Assembly (NCBI GenBank): GCA_018334495.1 | Contig: JAGXLV010000005.1 | Span: 1-64,000 of the forward strand | Origin: Oleiphilaceae bacterium | Lineage (GTDB): Bacteria; Pseudomonadota; Gammaproteobacteria; Pseudomonadales; Oleiphilaceae | Reading direction: 5' to 3' | DNA: 64,000 bases | Shown here: in pieces, positions 29,681-40,966 of the stretch | How positions within the stretch are numbered: the stretch's first letter is position 1 | Layout of the letters: each line of letters begins with the position of its first letter | Notes under the pieces: model-generated | Told to the model about the DNA's origin: nothing | What the model saw: the letters and a program-made list of their open reading frames with translations, nothing else | Databases searched by the model: none | Translations under genes and position numbers: made by a program

Positions 29681-31180
29681 GTGGGGGAGTGGTGGCAGAT
29701 GAAAGACAGCAAAATCCGTAAATTGCGCAAAATGCTGGCAGAAGCTCCCAACTATGAGGCGTGGAAAGAAGCAGCTCTGGAGTTGGATTTCCTGGAAGGC
29801 AATGTGGAGTGGCGGGAAGATTTCGTCTCCGACCTTTATCACTATGAACTTATTTATGAACGCCTGGACAATTTACGGTTCTACCATGAAAAACACGATT
29901 ACCACCGGTTGATCCGGGCCCTGCGTGAAGGTTTGCATCACGACCTTGGCAATATGGCAAATCCCGCACTTTATACGCGGTCCCGGGTTGGCACCAAGCA
30001 CCTGATTGAGGAATACATCACTCAGGTTTGCGAATCGCTCAATTTTCTCTGCGATACCCCCATTCGCGGTTTTGAGCGGCCCGACAAGCTGAAGTTCTTT
30101 CGCGAAATTCTGACCAGTTACGGTCGCCCCAGTCTTCTGCTCAGCGGCGGGGCCACGCTTGGTATATTCCATCTGGGCGTAATCAAAGCGCTCTGGGAAA
30201 AAGGACTGCTTCCGCAAGTCATTGCCGGCTCCAGCGTTGGCGCTGTCATCGCTGGCCTGCTCGGCGTCCACACCGACGATGAAATTCCTGCCATGCTCGA
30301 CCCCGATGCGCATTACCTGGACGCCTGGAAGTGGAAGGGCATCTACAGTGCGCTGCGCGGTGAGGGTTTGATGGACCAGAAACAGTTGCAGGCCTGCCTT
30401 CGAGCCAATATCGGCGAGTACACCTTTGAAGAAGCGTTCGAAAGAACCGGCCGCTCCATTAATGTCAGTGCTTCGCCGGTTCAGGTGCACCAGAAAGCAC
30501 GCCTGCTTTGCGGCTACACCTCGCCGTATCTGTTGGTCTGGAGCGGTGTGCTGGCCAGCGCCGCCGTGCCGGGTATCTACCCGCCGGTGATCCTGATGAA
30601 GAAAGATATCCATGGCAATGTCGTGCCTTATACCACGCGCCTGCGTTTCGTTGATGGCTCGGTTGTGAGCGACCTGCCGGTGGAACGTCTGCGTCATCTA
30701 TACGATGTCAATTTTACCATTGTCAGCCAGACCAATCCCCATGTGGTGCCTTTTCTCAGCGGCCGGGGCGAGGATGAGAAACTCAACCTGGCGAAACTGC
30801 CCATGCACTTGCTGAAAGCGGAAATCCAGTTTCACGGCCAGGGCCTGTTCGACTTCATGAGAAAGCGCATGCGCCCGGAATTGCTGCGGCAGGTTTCCGG
30901 CCAGCTTTACACCATCATGGCGCAGCGGTATTCCGGCGACGTCACCATCGCCCCCCACTATCAGTTCAGGCACTACCGGAAGATGCTGTCCAATCCGGAC
31001 CCGGCCTTTGTCCGGCAGATGATCCTGGAAGGGGAGCGCGCGACCTGGCCGAAGATGGCCATGATTCGTTCCCATGCCCATATAGCCAATACCCTTGAAC
31101 GCTGTATACGGCGTCTGCGTGACCGCAAAACCGCGGCATCGGGGGATTTACGCGTGGTTCCCGCTACCGACACGGTGTGA
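29681..31180 (+). CDS. DUF3336 / patatin-like phospholipase
   Basis: LLLSGGATLGIFHLGVIKALWEKGLLPQVIAGSSVGAVIAGLLG (oxyanion GGA.. and GSSVG), N-terminal DUF3336-like region. Confidence 0.9.
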   Translation: MGEWWQMKDSKIRKLRKMLAEAPNYEAWKEAALELDFLEGNVEWREDFVSDLYHYELIYERLDNLRFYHEKHDYHRLIRALREGLHHDLGNMANPALYTRSRVGTKHLIEEYITQVCESLNFLCDTPIRGFERPDKLKFFREILTSYGRPSLLLSGGATLGIFHLGVIKALWEKGLLPQVIAGSSVGAVIAGLLGVHTDDEIPAMLDPDAHYLDAWKWKGIYSALRGEGLMDQKQLQACLRANIGEYTFEEAFERTGRSINVSASPVQVHQKARLLCGYTSPYLLVWSGVLASAAVPGIYPPVILMKKDIHGNVVPYTTRLRFVDGSVVSDLPVERLRHLYDVNFTIVSQTNPHVVPFLSGRGEDEKLNLAKLPMHLLKAEIQFHGQGLFDFMRKRMRPELLRQVSGQLYTIMAQRYSGDVTIAPHYQFRHYRKMLSNPDPAFVRQMILEGERATWPKMAMIRSHAHIANTLERCIRRLRDRKTAASGDLRVVPATDTV

Positions 31181-31260
31181 ACGTGAGGACGGCTGGAGTA
31201 GCCGCCGGCAGACCGTGAAGGTATGATTGAACACCCCCGCTGGCACCAGACTGGACTTTC

Positions 31261-32949
31261 ATGTATTACGATTTTTTCGGCTTTCGGGAACCGCCTTTTT
31301 CGATAGCCCCCGACCCGCGTTATCTGTACCTCAGTGAGCGCCATAAAGAAGCTCTGGCCCATCTGATGTATGGCGTTCAGGGCCAGGGCGGTTTTATTGT
31401 TATTACCGGGGAAGTTGGCACCGGCAAGACCACTGTCAGCCGTTGTTTTATCAGCAATGCGCCGGATTACGTCGATATTGCCCTGGTGCTGAATCCCAAG
31501 CTGTCCGCGCGCGAATTACTTTCCAGCATTTGCGATGAGCTGGGTATTGTTCATCCAGTGGGCTTGAGCATTAAAATACTCATCGACCTGATTAACAAGG
31601 ACCTGTTGGCCGCCTACGGAGCCGGACGGCATAAGGTGCTGATCATTGATGAGGCACAGAACCTGTCGGCAGAGGTGCTTGAGCAACTGCGCCTGCTGAC
31701 CAACCTTGAAACAGCGGAAAAAAAGCTTCTGCAGATTGTATTGCTGGGCCAGCCGGAGTTGCAGGAAATGCTGTCCCGCCCGTCTCTTCGCCAGTTGTCA
31801 CAGCGCATCACTGCGCGCTATCACCTGGACGCCATTCATCGCCGCGAATTGCCTGCTTACTTGCGTTATCGGCTCAGTGTGGCAGGCCAGGGAGCGGAGT
31901 TGTTCACGCCCGCGGCGATCAGGCGGCTGTACCGTCTCAGCGGCGGCGTACCCCGGCTGATTAACCTGATCAGTGACCGCGCCTTGCTGGGCGCCTACAG
32001 CGCTGACGAGCACAAGGTCACCGGCGGTCACATACGCCGCGCCGGCGGGGAAGTTTTCGGGAGCGCCAGTTCAGAGAAGCTGTGGCCGGTCATGCGCTAC
32101 GCCACCCTGGCGGTAGCCTTGAGCATTGTCGTGGTTCTGGCGCTCACGGTCCCGGATCGGGATGAGTCAAGCCTCCGTGCCGACATTGAATTGCCCAACA
32201 CATCCGGCGCGGTTGAGCGCGAGGATGCCGGGCAGAAGGACGCGCCTGGTGCAAGCGAAGACGACGCAGCGGAGGGACAAAAATCGGCTGCCACAACGAC
32301 GAGTGTCCCGGCCCAGCCTGAGCCGGCCTGGGATATTACCCGTGACGCGATGAGCCTGGATGCCGCATTCGAAACACTTTTCAGCCGCTGGGGCGTCAAC
32401 TACCTTCCCGAAACGACGACAACGGCCTGCGATCATGCTGAGAGTCTTGAGCTCAGGTGTTTGTATCGTCGTGGCAACTGGCGAAGTCTGGAGCGAATCG
32501 ATCGTCCGGTCATTCTCGATCTTGAGGAGTTGCCCGGTGATGATCGTTTCGTCACCCTGGTGTCATTGGACGGTGACCGGGCGACTATTGCCACGGCTAG
32601 CGGCGAAGAGCGGCTTCCAATTGCAACCATCAAGCGCTATTGGCTGGGTCAATACAGATTGCTTTGGCGGGTTCCGCCCTTTCTGTCCGCCACGACACAA
32701 GTCGTGCCGAAAGACCGTAAAGCCCTGTGGCTCACGGCGCGATTAATGCGGCTGATTGAACTTCATGCCGCCGATGGCAGAGAGCGGGAAGAGATCGAAT
32801 CGATGAACCTGTCTGATCAGCTGCGCTGGTATCAGGAGCGCAAGGGCCTGAAAGTCGATGGTATTGCAGGGCCCATGACGCTGATCCAGATGAGCGGAGA
32901 CCTTGAAGAAGACCGGCCACGGTTGTTCTCAGGGGAGGGTCAGGGCTGA
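31261..32949 (+). CDS. gspA: General secretion pathway protein A (ExeA-like ATPase with peptidoglycan-binding domain)
   Basis: MYYDFFGFREPPFSIAPDPRYLYLS, Walker A GEVGTGKTT, C-terminal QLRWYQERKGLKVDGIAGPMTL. Confidence 0.9.
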   Translation: MYYDFFGFREPPFSIAPDPRYLYLSERHKEALAHLMYGVQGQGGFIVITGEVGTGKTTVSRCFISNAPDYVDIALVLNPKLSARELLSSICDELGIVHPVGLSIKILIDLINKDLLAAYGAGRHKVLIIDEAQNLSAEVLEQLRLLTNLETAEKKLLQIVLLGQPELQEMLSRPSLRQLSQRITARYHLDAIHRRELPAYLRYRLSVAGQGAELFTPAAIRRLYRLSGGVPRLINLISDRALLGAYSADEHKVTGGHIRRAGGEVFGSASSEKLWPVMRYATLAVALSIVVVLALTVPDRDESSLRADIELPNTSGAVEREDAGQKDAPGASEDDAAEGQKSAATTTSVPAQPEPAWDITRDAMSLDAAFETLFSRWGVNYLPETTTTACDHAESLELRCLYRRGNWRSLERIDRPVILDLEELPGDDRFVTLVSLDGDRATIATASGEERLPIATIKRYWLGQYRLLWRVPPFLSATTQVVPKDRKALWLTARLMRLIELHAADGREREEIESMNLSDQLRWYQERKGLKVDGIAGPMTLIQMSGDLEEDRPRLFSGEGQG

Positions 32950-33695
32950 TGTCCTATATCCTGGACGCTTTGCGAAAGTCCGAAAGCGATCGCCAACAGG
33001 GCCGTGTTCCGGACCTGGGCCGTCAGCTCCAGCTGATCCATCAGCCCCGGCGCCGGAAATGGCCGGCATTGATCTGGGTCAGCCTGGGTTTGACGCTGAA
33101 TGCCATGGTTCTGGCGGTCCTGTTTTGGCCGTCGCTGACCGCTTTTATCTCGGACCCGTCGTCTGGCGCGACCACCAAGAGCGTCGCCTCATCGCCCCTT
33201 GTAAAAGCTGAGCCCGAGCCTCCACCTGAGGCGGAAACCGAAGAGCCGACCGTAACCGGGACGGTGGCGCCGGAACTGGAGCCGGAGCTTGCGCCGGAGA
33301 CCGAACCGGCGGCGATTCCTGATCCGGAAGCTGCCGTTCTGACGAACAATCCCGCCCAGCCCATGGTTATCGTGCCATCCTGGCAGGTGTCGCCGGACAC
33401 GCGGCTCCAGAATACGACGGCCCCGGATGCACCGGAAAACGCCGGGCGTGTGCTTCATCTGATGGAATTGCCAAGGTCCTTCCAGCGTGACATTCCAACC
33501 CTGATCTTTAACAGCCACCTTTACGCTTCAAACCCGGCCGCGCGCCGGGTGATGATTAATGACAACTACCTGCGCCCGGGTGACCGTTTTTCCGGCATCC
33601 TGGTCGAGCAGATCACAGTCGACGGCGTGGTTCTGAGCTTTAATGGCCAGCGCTTCCGTGTCGGCGTGGTTCGAAACTGGATAAGCCCCAACTGA
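32949..33695 (+). CDS. gspB: General secretion pathway protein B
   Basis: MSYILDALRKSESDRQQG start, TM, Pro/Glu-rich periplasmic linker, C-terminal GspB domain; overlaps gspA. Confidence 0.9.
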   Translation: MSYILDALRKSESDRQQGRVPDLGRQLQLIHQPRRRKWPALIWVSLGLTLNAMVLAVLFWPSLTAFISDPSSGATTKSVASSPLVKAEPEPPPEAETEEPTVTGTVAPELEPELAPETEPAAIPDPEAAVLTNNPAQPMVIVPSWQVSPDTRLQNTTAPDAPENAGRVLHLMELPRSFQRDIPTLIFNSHLYASNPAARRVMINDNYLRPGDRFSGILVEQITVDGVVLSFNGQRFRVGVVRNWISPN

Positions 33696-35860
33696 TGCCG
33701 CTCTCCGATTCCGTAAAAACCGAAATCCAGCAAACCTATCGCGATGTCCTCAGCGGTAAGGGCATCAGGGCGCGGTATGGCCAACGCCTGATGATCGCGG
33801 AAATTGCGCGCTATATGGGCGGTATCACCGCCAATGACGGTGAGCGCACATCGCCCCCGGCCAGTTGTGTCGTGGAAGCCGGTACCGGTACCGGCAAAAC
33901 ATTGGCCTACCTGATTGCGGCCATACCGGTGGCCAGGGCGCTCGGTAAAAAACTGGTGATCTCCACGGCTACCGTGGCGCTGCAGGACCAGATTGTTCAC
34001 AAGGATCTGCCGGACCTGAAGCACCACAGTTCCCTGGACTTTTCCTGGACTCTGGCCAAGGGACGCGGCCGTTATCTCTGCCTGTCCCGGCTCGAAGGCC
34101 GTCTGCACGAGGAAGGCATTGGCGACAGTGAAAGCATGCCCCTGTTTCTGGTGGACACAGCCAGGGATGATGAGCCTGGCACCCGGCAGTTTTTCGAGGA
34201 TATGCTGGCACGGTATGGTAGCCAGGAATGGGATGGCGACCGTGATCACTGGCCCAGCCAGATTCCCGATGACACCTGGCGCCAGGTGACCACTGACCAT
34301 CGTCAGTGCACCAACCGCCATTGCAGTTATTTCGACAGCTGCGCCTTTTTCGAGGCCCGCAAGGGCCTTGAGGATGCGGATATCATCGTGGCCAATCACG
34401 ATCTGGTGCTGGCGGACCTGGCGCTTGGCGGTGGTGCAATTCTGCCTGAGCCGGAAAATGCCCTGTTTATTTTCGACGAGGCGCATCATCTGCCGGACAA
34501 GGCGCTCAACCACTTTGCCGCGTCCGTGCCTCTCAACAGTACCCGCCAGTGGCTCAAACAGCTTAGCCAGGCCCTGAGCAAAATTCCGCCTTTCCTGACG
34601 CCCGGCACCCAGGCCGCCAAGACGGTGGATAAAATCAGCGCCGCGGCCCGTGAGGTGGACGGGATATTGACCCAACTCTACGACGAGGCCGAGCAGAACA
34701 CGGACTGGGCTTTCAGTGAGGAGCGCAAATCGGCCCAGTGGCGTTATCCGGACGGGGAGTTACCCGACGCCCTGGCCGAGCTGGCCAAATCCGCACAACT
34801 GGCAACCGCGGCCCTGGTTCGCCAACTGGGCGTATTGGTGGATGAACTCCAGAAAGCCTTTGACGACAAGCGCGAGCATGATGTGGACCGGCAGACAGCG
34901 GAGGCCTGGTTTCCGCTGATGGGCGGGTTTCACAGCCGTTCGGAAGACCAGCTCCGTTTGTGGGTGGCCTGGTGTGAAAAGCAGGGCGGTGATAACGATG
35001 ATAAAAGCCGTAAACGCCGGGGTCCGCCGTCGGCGCGATGGTCGGTCCGACAGCGCTGGGAACACGCCGAGGAGATCACCCTCTACAGCAGCCCCGTGCT
35101 GGCGGACAGCCTGCTTTACACACGGCTGTGGTCCCGTGTCTTCGGCGCCATCCTGACCAGTGCCACGCTGACCGCTCTGGGCAGTTTTGATCGCCTCCAG
35201 TCCAGGGCCGGGCTGCCGGAGGCCAGCCGTTTTCTGGTGGTGCCCAGTTCGTTCCGGTACGGCGAAATGGCGACGGTTGAGGTGCCTGAGATGCCGGCCC
35301 TGCCGACCGACGTGGAAGCGTTCACCGAAGCACTGGTGGCGCGTCTTCCTGATTTGTGGTCAGGTGTGAAGGCGACACTCGTGCTGTTTACTTCGCGCCG
35401 GATGATGAGTACCGTGCGCGACCGCCTGGCGCCGGAATACCCGGAGCTGATTACCACCCAGGACGACATGGCCAAGGGCGAGGTGCTCAAGCGCCATTGC
35501 CAGCGCGTCGACGAGGGACGCGCCAGTGTGCTCTTTGGCGTTGCCAGTTTTGCCGAGGGGATCGACTTGCCGGGGCGCTATCTCGATCACGTCGTGATTA
35601 CCCGGCTACCGTTTTCGGTGCCGGACGACCCTATTGATGCGAGCCTGGCGGAGTGGGTGACCAGCCGTGGCGGCAACCCGTTTATGGAAATAACGGTGCC
35701 GGATGCATCCATCAAACTGGTGCAGGCGGTGGGCCGCTTGCTGCGGACGGAATCCGATACCGGCCGCGTCACCATTCTTGATCGACGTATTGTAAGCCGT
35801 CGTTATGGTCAGTTGTTGCTGGATGCTTTGCCGCCGTTTCGCAGAGTGATTCAACGCTAG
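33695..35860 (+). CDS. dinG: ATP-dependent DNA helicase DinG
   Basis: VEAGTGTGKTLAYL, Fe-S cysteines (CLSRL, CTNRHCSYFDSC), FDEAHHL. Confidence 0.94.
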   Translation: MPLSDSVKTEIQQTYRDVLSGKGIRARYGQRLMIAEIARYMGGITANDGERTSPPASCVVEAGTGTGKTLAYLIAAIPVARALGKKLVISTATVALQDQIVHKDLPDLKHHSSLDFSWTLAKGRGRYLCLSRLEGRLHEEGIGDSESMPLFLVDTARDDEPGTRQFFEDMLARYGSQEWDGDRDHWPSQIPDDTWRQVTTDHRQCTNRHCSYFDSCAFFEARKGLEDADIIVANHDLVLADLALGGGAILPEPENALFIFDEAHHLPDKALNHFAASVPLNSTRQWLKQLSQALSKIPPFLTPGTQAAKTVDKISAAAREVDGILTQLYDEAEQNTDWAFSEERKSAQWRYPDGELPDALAELAKSAQLATAALVRQLGVLVDELQKAFDDKREHDVDRQTAEAWFPLMGGFHSRSEDQLRLWVAWCEKQGGDNDDKSRKRRGPPSARWSVRQRWEHAEEITLYSSPVLADSLLYTRLWSRVFGAILTSATLTALGSFDRLQSRAGLPEASRFLVVPSSFRYGEMATVEVPEMPALPTDVEAFTEALVARLPDLWSGVKATLVLFTSRRMMSTVRDRLAPEYPELITTQDDMAKGEVLKRHCQRVDEGRASVLFGVASFAEGIDLPGRYLDHVVITRLPFSVPDDPIDASLAEWVTSRGGNPFMEITVPDASIKLVQAVGRLLRTESDTGRVTILDRRIVSRRYGQLLLDALPPFRRVIQR

Positions 35861-36000
35861 GGGTTTACCGCCTTGTGGTTAACCCGGTGGAATTTGGTCT
35901 ACACTTGGCCTGTCGGGGCCGTTTGTTGGGCAACCAAAGTGCCGGATAACGGCGCAGAGATATCAGCCGGAGAGTCTCTGATAATAAAAAGGGAGTGTAA

Positions 36001-36984
<984 letters not shown>

Positions 36985-36990
36985 TCTGGC

Positions 36991-37713
36991 TCAGACCCTG
37001 GCGATCACATTGCTGGCGTGCAGGCCGCATTCTTTTTTGGTGGACTCTTCCCACCACCAGCGACCCTCGCGCTCGTGTTGTCCCGGCAGGACAGGGCGGG
37101 TGCAAGGCTGGCAGCCAATACTCACGAAGCCTTTTTCGTGCAGTTCGTTGTAGGGTGCTTCGGTCATACGGATGTAATCCCAGACGTCTTTCGATGTCCA
37201 GTTCGACAGAGGGTTAAACTTGACCAAGGGCTTTTCCTCGGTGGAAAAGGCATCGTCAAACTGCACCACCGGGACATCCAGGCGGGTATCCGGGCTCTGG
37301 TCTTTGCGCTGGCCGGTCACCCAGGCGTCTACTTCGTGCAGTTTGCGCCGCAGGGGATTGACCTTGCGGATGCCGCAACACTCGGAATGGCCATCCTCAT
37401 AAAAGCTGAACAGACCCTTGGTGCTGGTCAACGCCTGCAGTTCTTCGGCATCCGGGGACATGATCTGGATTTTGATGCCGTAATGCTTGCGGACCCTCTC
37501 GATGAATTCGTAGGTCTCCGCGTGCAGACGACCGGTATCCAGCGTAAAAACCTGGAGGTTGTCGGTCATTTTATGAGCCAGCTCAATCAATGCCACGTCT
37601 TCAGCGCCGCTAAAGGAAATCGCGATATTGTCGTACCTTGCCAGCGCAGCTTTGAGAATGGCGCGCGGGGACTGGCCGCTCAGGCTCTCGTTCAGTTTCT
37701 GTATTTCATTCAT
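36991..37713 (-). CDS. cysH: Phosphoadenylyl-/adenylyl-sulfate reductase
   Basis: [39 protein letters not shown] (CC + CxxC). Start at MNEIQK (37713). Confidence 0.92.
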   Translation of the reverse strand: MNEIQKLNESLSGQSPRAILKAALARYDNIAISFSGAEDVALIELAHKMTDNLQVFTLDTGRLHAETYEFIERVRKHYGIKIQIMSPDAEELQALTSTKGLFSFYEDGHSECCGIRKVNPLRRKLHEVDAWVTGQRKDQSPDTRLDVPVVQFDDAFSTEEKPLVKFNPLSNWTSKDVWDYIRMTEAPYNELHEKGFVSIGCQPCTRPVLPGQHEREGRWWWEESTKKECGLHASNVIARV

Positions 37714-37822
37714 AAAAATGGGTCGTTCAAATGGGGTGTGTGGCATATCCACGGTGCATTTCGCAGCGATTTTTTTTATTATACCGATCTTTAAACAATA
37801 ACCCCATCAACAGGAGACATTC

Positions 37823-38431
37823 GTGGAACTTGCCTGCCTCGACCTCGAAGGAGTATTGATCCCGGAAATCTGGATCGCGTTTGCGGAAAAAACCGGTATC
37901 GAGGCATTGAAAGCCACAACCCGCGATATTCCCGACTATGACGTTCTGATGCAGCAACGTCTGCGCCTGCTGGACGAGCATGGCTACGGCCTGGCGGCCA
38001 TCCAGGACGTGATCAGCGAGCTTGATCCGCTGCCGGGCGCGTCCGAGTTTCTGGACTGGCTGCGCGAGAGGTTTCAGGTGGTGATCCTGTCGGATACCTT
38101 CTACGAATTTGCCATGCCGCTGATGGCGAAACTGGGCCATCCCGCCTTGCTCTGTCACAAGCTGCAAGTGAGTGATGACGGCCGGATTGCCCATTACCTG
38201 CTGCGCCAGCGTGACCCCAAGCGCCAGGCAGTCCGGGCCTTTCAGCTGCTCAATTATCGGGTGATCGCGGCGGGGGATTCCTACAACGATACCACCATGC
38301 TCAAGCAGGCCGAGGCGGGCATTCTGTTCCACGCGCCGCAAAACGTTATTGAGGAGTTCCCCGAGTTCCCGGCTGTGCAGACATTTGATGACCTCAAGAT
38401 CAAATTCCTGGAGCTCAGCGAGCGTTTCTGA
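37823..38431 (+). CDS. thrH: Bifunctional phosphoserine phosphatase/homoserine phosphotransferase ThrH
   Basis: LACLDLEGVLIPEIWIAFAEKTGI, HAD motifs VVILSDTFYEF, AAGDSYNDTTML; GTG start. Confidence 0.93.
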   Translation: MELACLDLEGVLIPEIWIAFAEKTGIEALKATTRDIPDYDVLMQQRLRLLDEHGYGLAAIQDVISELDPLPGASEFLDWLRERFQVVILSDTFYEFAMPLMAKLGHPALLCHKLQVSDDGRIAHYLLRQRDPKRQAVRAFQLLNYRVIAAGDSYNDTTMLKQAEAGILFHAPQNVIEEFPEFPAVQTFDDLKIKFLELSERF

Positions 38432-38455
38432 GGCTTCAGTTTCAAGTCCCGCCTG

Positions 38456-39763
38456 TCACCCAAGGGCTTCAAGCGTGTCCATCAGCCGGCGAACCTTGGT
38501 GATGGACTCTTCGTACTCTTCCGCGGGGCTTGAATCCGCCACAATGCCGCAGCCAGCCCAACAATGAATCCTGCCCGATGATTCGGTCATCAGGGTGCGG
38601 ATGGCGATATTGCTTTCCAGGCGGTCGTGATAGTCCCACCAGAACAGGCTGCCGCAATAAGGACCGCGATCGTGGGCTTCAAGTTCTTCTATGATCTCCA
38701 TGGACCGTCGCTTGGGCGCCCCTGTAATGGAGCCTCCGGGGAACGCCGAAATCAGTGCCTGCAAGGCGGAAACGCCAGGCCTGAGCCGACCGGTCACGGT
38801 GCTGACCAACTGGTGAACGTTACGGTAGCTTTCTATTCTGAACAGCTCGGGCACTTTCACTGAAAAGGGGGTGCAGAAATGCGAAAGGTCATTGCGGATC
38901 AAATCCACGATCATCAGATTTTCGGCGCGGTCTTTGGGGTTGGTACGTAAAGATTCTGCCAGCTGCCGGTCTTCCTCAGGCTCGCTATGTCGGGGTCGGG
39001 TGCCCTTGATGGGCTTGCTGGTGACTTCCCCGGACTCAATCTTTAAAAACATTTCTGGTGAAATGCTGAGCACCTGGTAGTCGCCCGCGTCCAGGTAGGC
39101 GCTATGGGGCACGGGGATGGATTCAGTCAAGGCAAGAAAGGCCACGTAAGGCTGGCCGGTGAATCGGCTGGTGAATTTTTGCGACAGGTTGACCTGATAA
39201 CAATCACCGGCGTGGATTAACTGCAGTATGCGTTCGACCCCCTGGCGGTAATGGCCGGCGCTGGTGTCGGGTTTGAATTCGGAGACAAGGCGGAAGTCCG
39301 GGTCGGGACAGCGGGTGCGCATGACGAGCGCGCGCACTTGGGCCCGGTCCGCCTCAGGGCAGGCAGGATGAAATTCCAGGATGGCGGGCTGGTCATTGCC
39401 GGGATCTTTGACCGTCAGTTGCCAAAGGTATTGACCGACATAGCCCAGGGACCCGGTGCTTCCGGCGCCCCGGCTGACAAAACCGGGTTGCGTGTGCCGG
39501 CCGGCCTCATAAAAACACACGCCGGCGATCGCGCCGGCACCGCGTGCCATCTTGTGGTGGGCCGCGTCGATGTTCTTGAGGCAGGCTGCAAACGCCTCCG
39601 GTTCCGCCGGTAATGCCCAGGTCCGGGCTGGCCAGGCGGAAAATCTCTGTTCCGGTCCACCACGATTGGTAAACTGGACAAAGCCCCGCTGCCGACTAAG
39701 GTGCAGGAGGAAATCGGTTAGCGTGTCAGCAGGGAGACTCAGCTGCTCGTTTTTTTGCACCAC
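38456..39763 (-). CDS. pabB: Aminodeoxychorismate synthase component I
   Basis: Chorismate-binding fold: GDCYQVNLSQKF, SPEMFLKIESGEVTSKPIKGTRPR, AFPGGSITGAPKRRSMEII. Confidence 0.93.
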   Translation of the reverse strand: MVQKNEQLSLPADTLTDFLLHLSRQRGFVQFTNRGGPEQRFSAWPARTWALPAEPEAFAACLKNIDAAHHKMARGAGAIAGVCFYEAGRHTQPGFVSRGAGSTGSLGYVGQYLWQLTVKDPGNDQPAILEFHPACPEADRAQVRALVMRTRCPDPDFRLVSEFKPDTSAGHYRQGVERILQLIHAGDCYQVNLSQKFTSRFTGQPYVAFLALTESIPVPHSAYLDAGDYQVLSISPEMFLKIESGEVTSKPIKGTRPRHSEPEEDRQLAESLRTNPKDRAENLMIVDLIRNDLSHFCTPFSVKVPELFRIESYRNVHQLVSTVTGRLRPGVSALQALISAFPGGSITGAPKRRSMEIIEELEAHDRGPYCGSLFWWDYHDRLESNIAIRTLMTESSGRIHCWAGCGIVADSSPAEEYEESITKVRRLMDTLEALG

Positions 39764-39937
39764 GGAACATCCAATACCAGAAAGCGGTTAATTGAAAACG
39801 TGATAATACCGCACCGAAAGCCGGAACAGGCAAAATTGAACTGAATGTTTTAACCATGAATTGATTGAGCCATTGACCTGTGTGTTCGTAAACTCTCCGG
39901 AGCAGTATCTCGGGGCCAACTGATTTGAGAGCAATGC

Positions 39938-40966
39938 ATGATTGCAGTTGCAAAACGACAATGGCGGGCATGGTTGAACCGGCGGATTCCACGGGCCGAT
40001 TCGCTGCAGTTCAAACAGAGCAATATTTTCATTCTGCCCACCGGCGCCGGGCTCATGTTTGGCTTGCTGCTGCTGATCATGCTTCTGACAGGCATTAATT
40101 ATCAGAACAGCCTGATTTATCTTCTTACCTTTGTGTTGGGTTCCGTTTTCGTGGCGGCTATGCACCAAACCCATCGTAATCTCGCGGACCTAGAAGTGAC
40201 TCTGGTCAAAGCCGGAGAGGGCTTTGCTGGCCAGAGCATCCCTTTCCGGTTTCGGGTGGCGAGCAAAAAGCACGATTCCATTGCCATCGCCTTTACCCTG
40301 CCCGGTGTTGTGATCGACCCGCTGTCGGTGCTTGCCGGCGAGGCTCAAGACCTCAATGTGATGGTTCCGGCGCGCAAGCGCGGATTTCTGGAAATTGATC
40401 GGCTCCGGGTAGAAACCCGTTTTCCTTTTGGTCTGCTGAGCGCATGGTCCTGGATGCGCCCGAGCGGAAAGGCTCTGGTATACCCGCGGCCATTAATGCC
40501 GCCTCAACCCAGTACGCCGCCCGCCGCAGATGACGAGTCCGCGGAGGCCAGAACGATGGCTGGTCACGATCATGTTGAAATAAGGCCCTGGCGTGAAGGG
40601 GATCCGGTTCAGCGGGTTTTATGGAAACGTTACGCCCGCACGGGTGAGATGGTCATAGGCGACTGGCAAGGAGATCAGGGCAGTCCGCACTGGCTTGATT
40701 ATGACGCTTTTAGCGGTGTTGATCAGGAATTGCGGCTGAGCTACCTGGCGGCCCAGGTGATTGAGAGGGATAGCGCCGGGCAGCTTTTCGGTTTGCGTCT
40801 GCCCGGCGAGGTTATTGAGCCGGACCGTGGCGCAGGCCATCGGCGCCTTTGTCTCAGTAGCCTCGCGGTGTTTGGTTTGCCCGACACCGACGTTTACGGG
40901 CATTCAGAGGCAACCCGCGTTCGTCCTTTCAAATCTGGCCCCAAACCGGCCAGGGCGTTCACATGA
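39938..40966 (+). CDS. DUF58 domain-containing protein
   Basis: Two TM segments, RVETRFPFGLLSAWSWM, GHDHVEIRPWREGDPVQRVLWKRYARTGEM; overlaps tgpA. Confidence 0.88.
   Translation: MIAVAKRQWRAWLNRRIPRADSLQFKQSNIFILPTGAGLMFGLLLLIMLLTGINYQNSLIYLLTFVLGSVFVAAMHQTHRNLADLEVTLVKAGEGFAGQSIPFRFRVASKKHDSIAIAFTLPGVVIDPLSVLAGEAQDLNVMVPARKRGFLEIDRLRVETRFPFGLLSAWSWMRPSGKALVYPRPLMPPQPSTPPAADDESAEARTMAGHDHVEIRPWREGDPVQRVLWKRYARTGEMVIGDWQGDQGSPHWLDYDAFSGVDQELRLSYLAAQVIERDSAGQLFGLRLPGEVIEPDRGAGHRRLCLSSLAVFGLPDTDVYGHSEATRVRPFKSGPKPARAFT

Noticed and set aside
33566-34675. 369-aa minus-strand ORF
   Set aside because: Antisense to dinG and gspB; no signal or domain motif.
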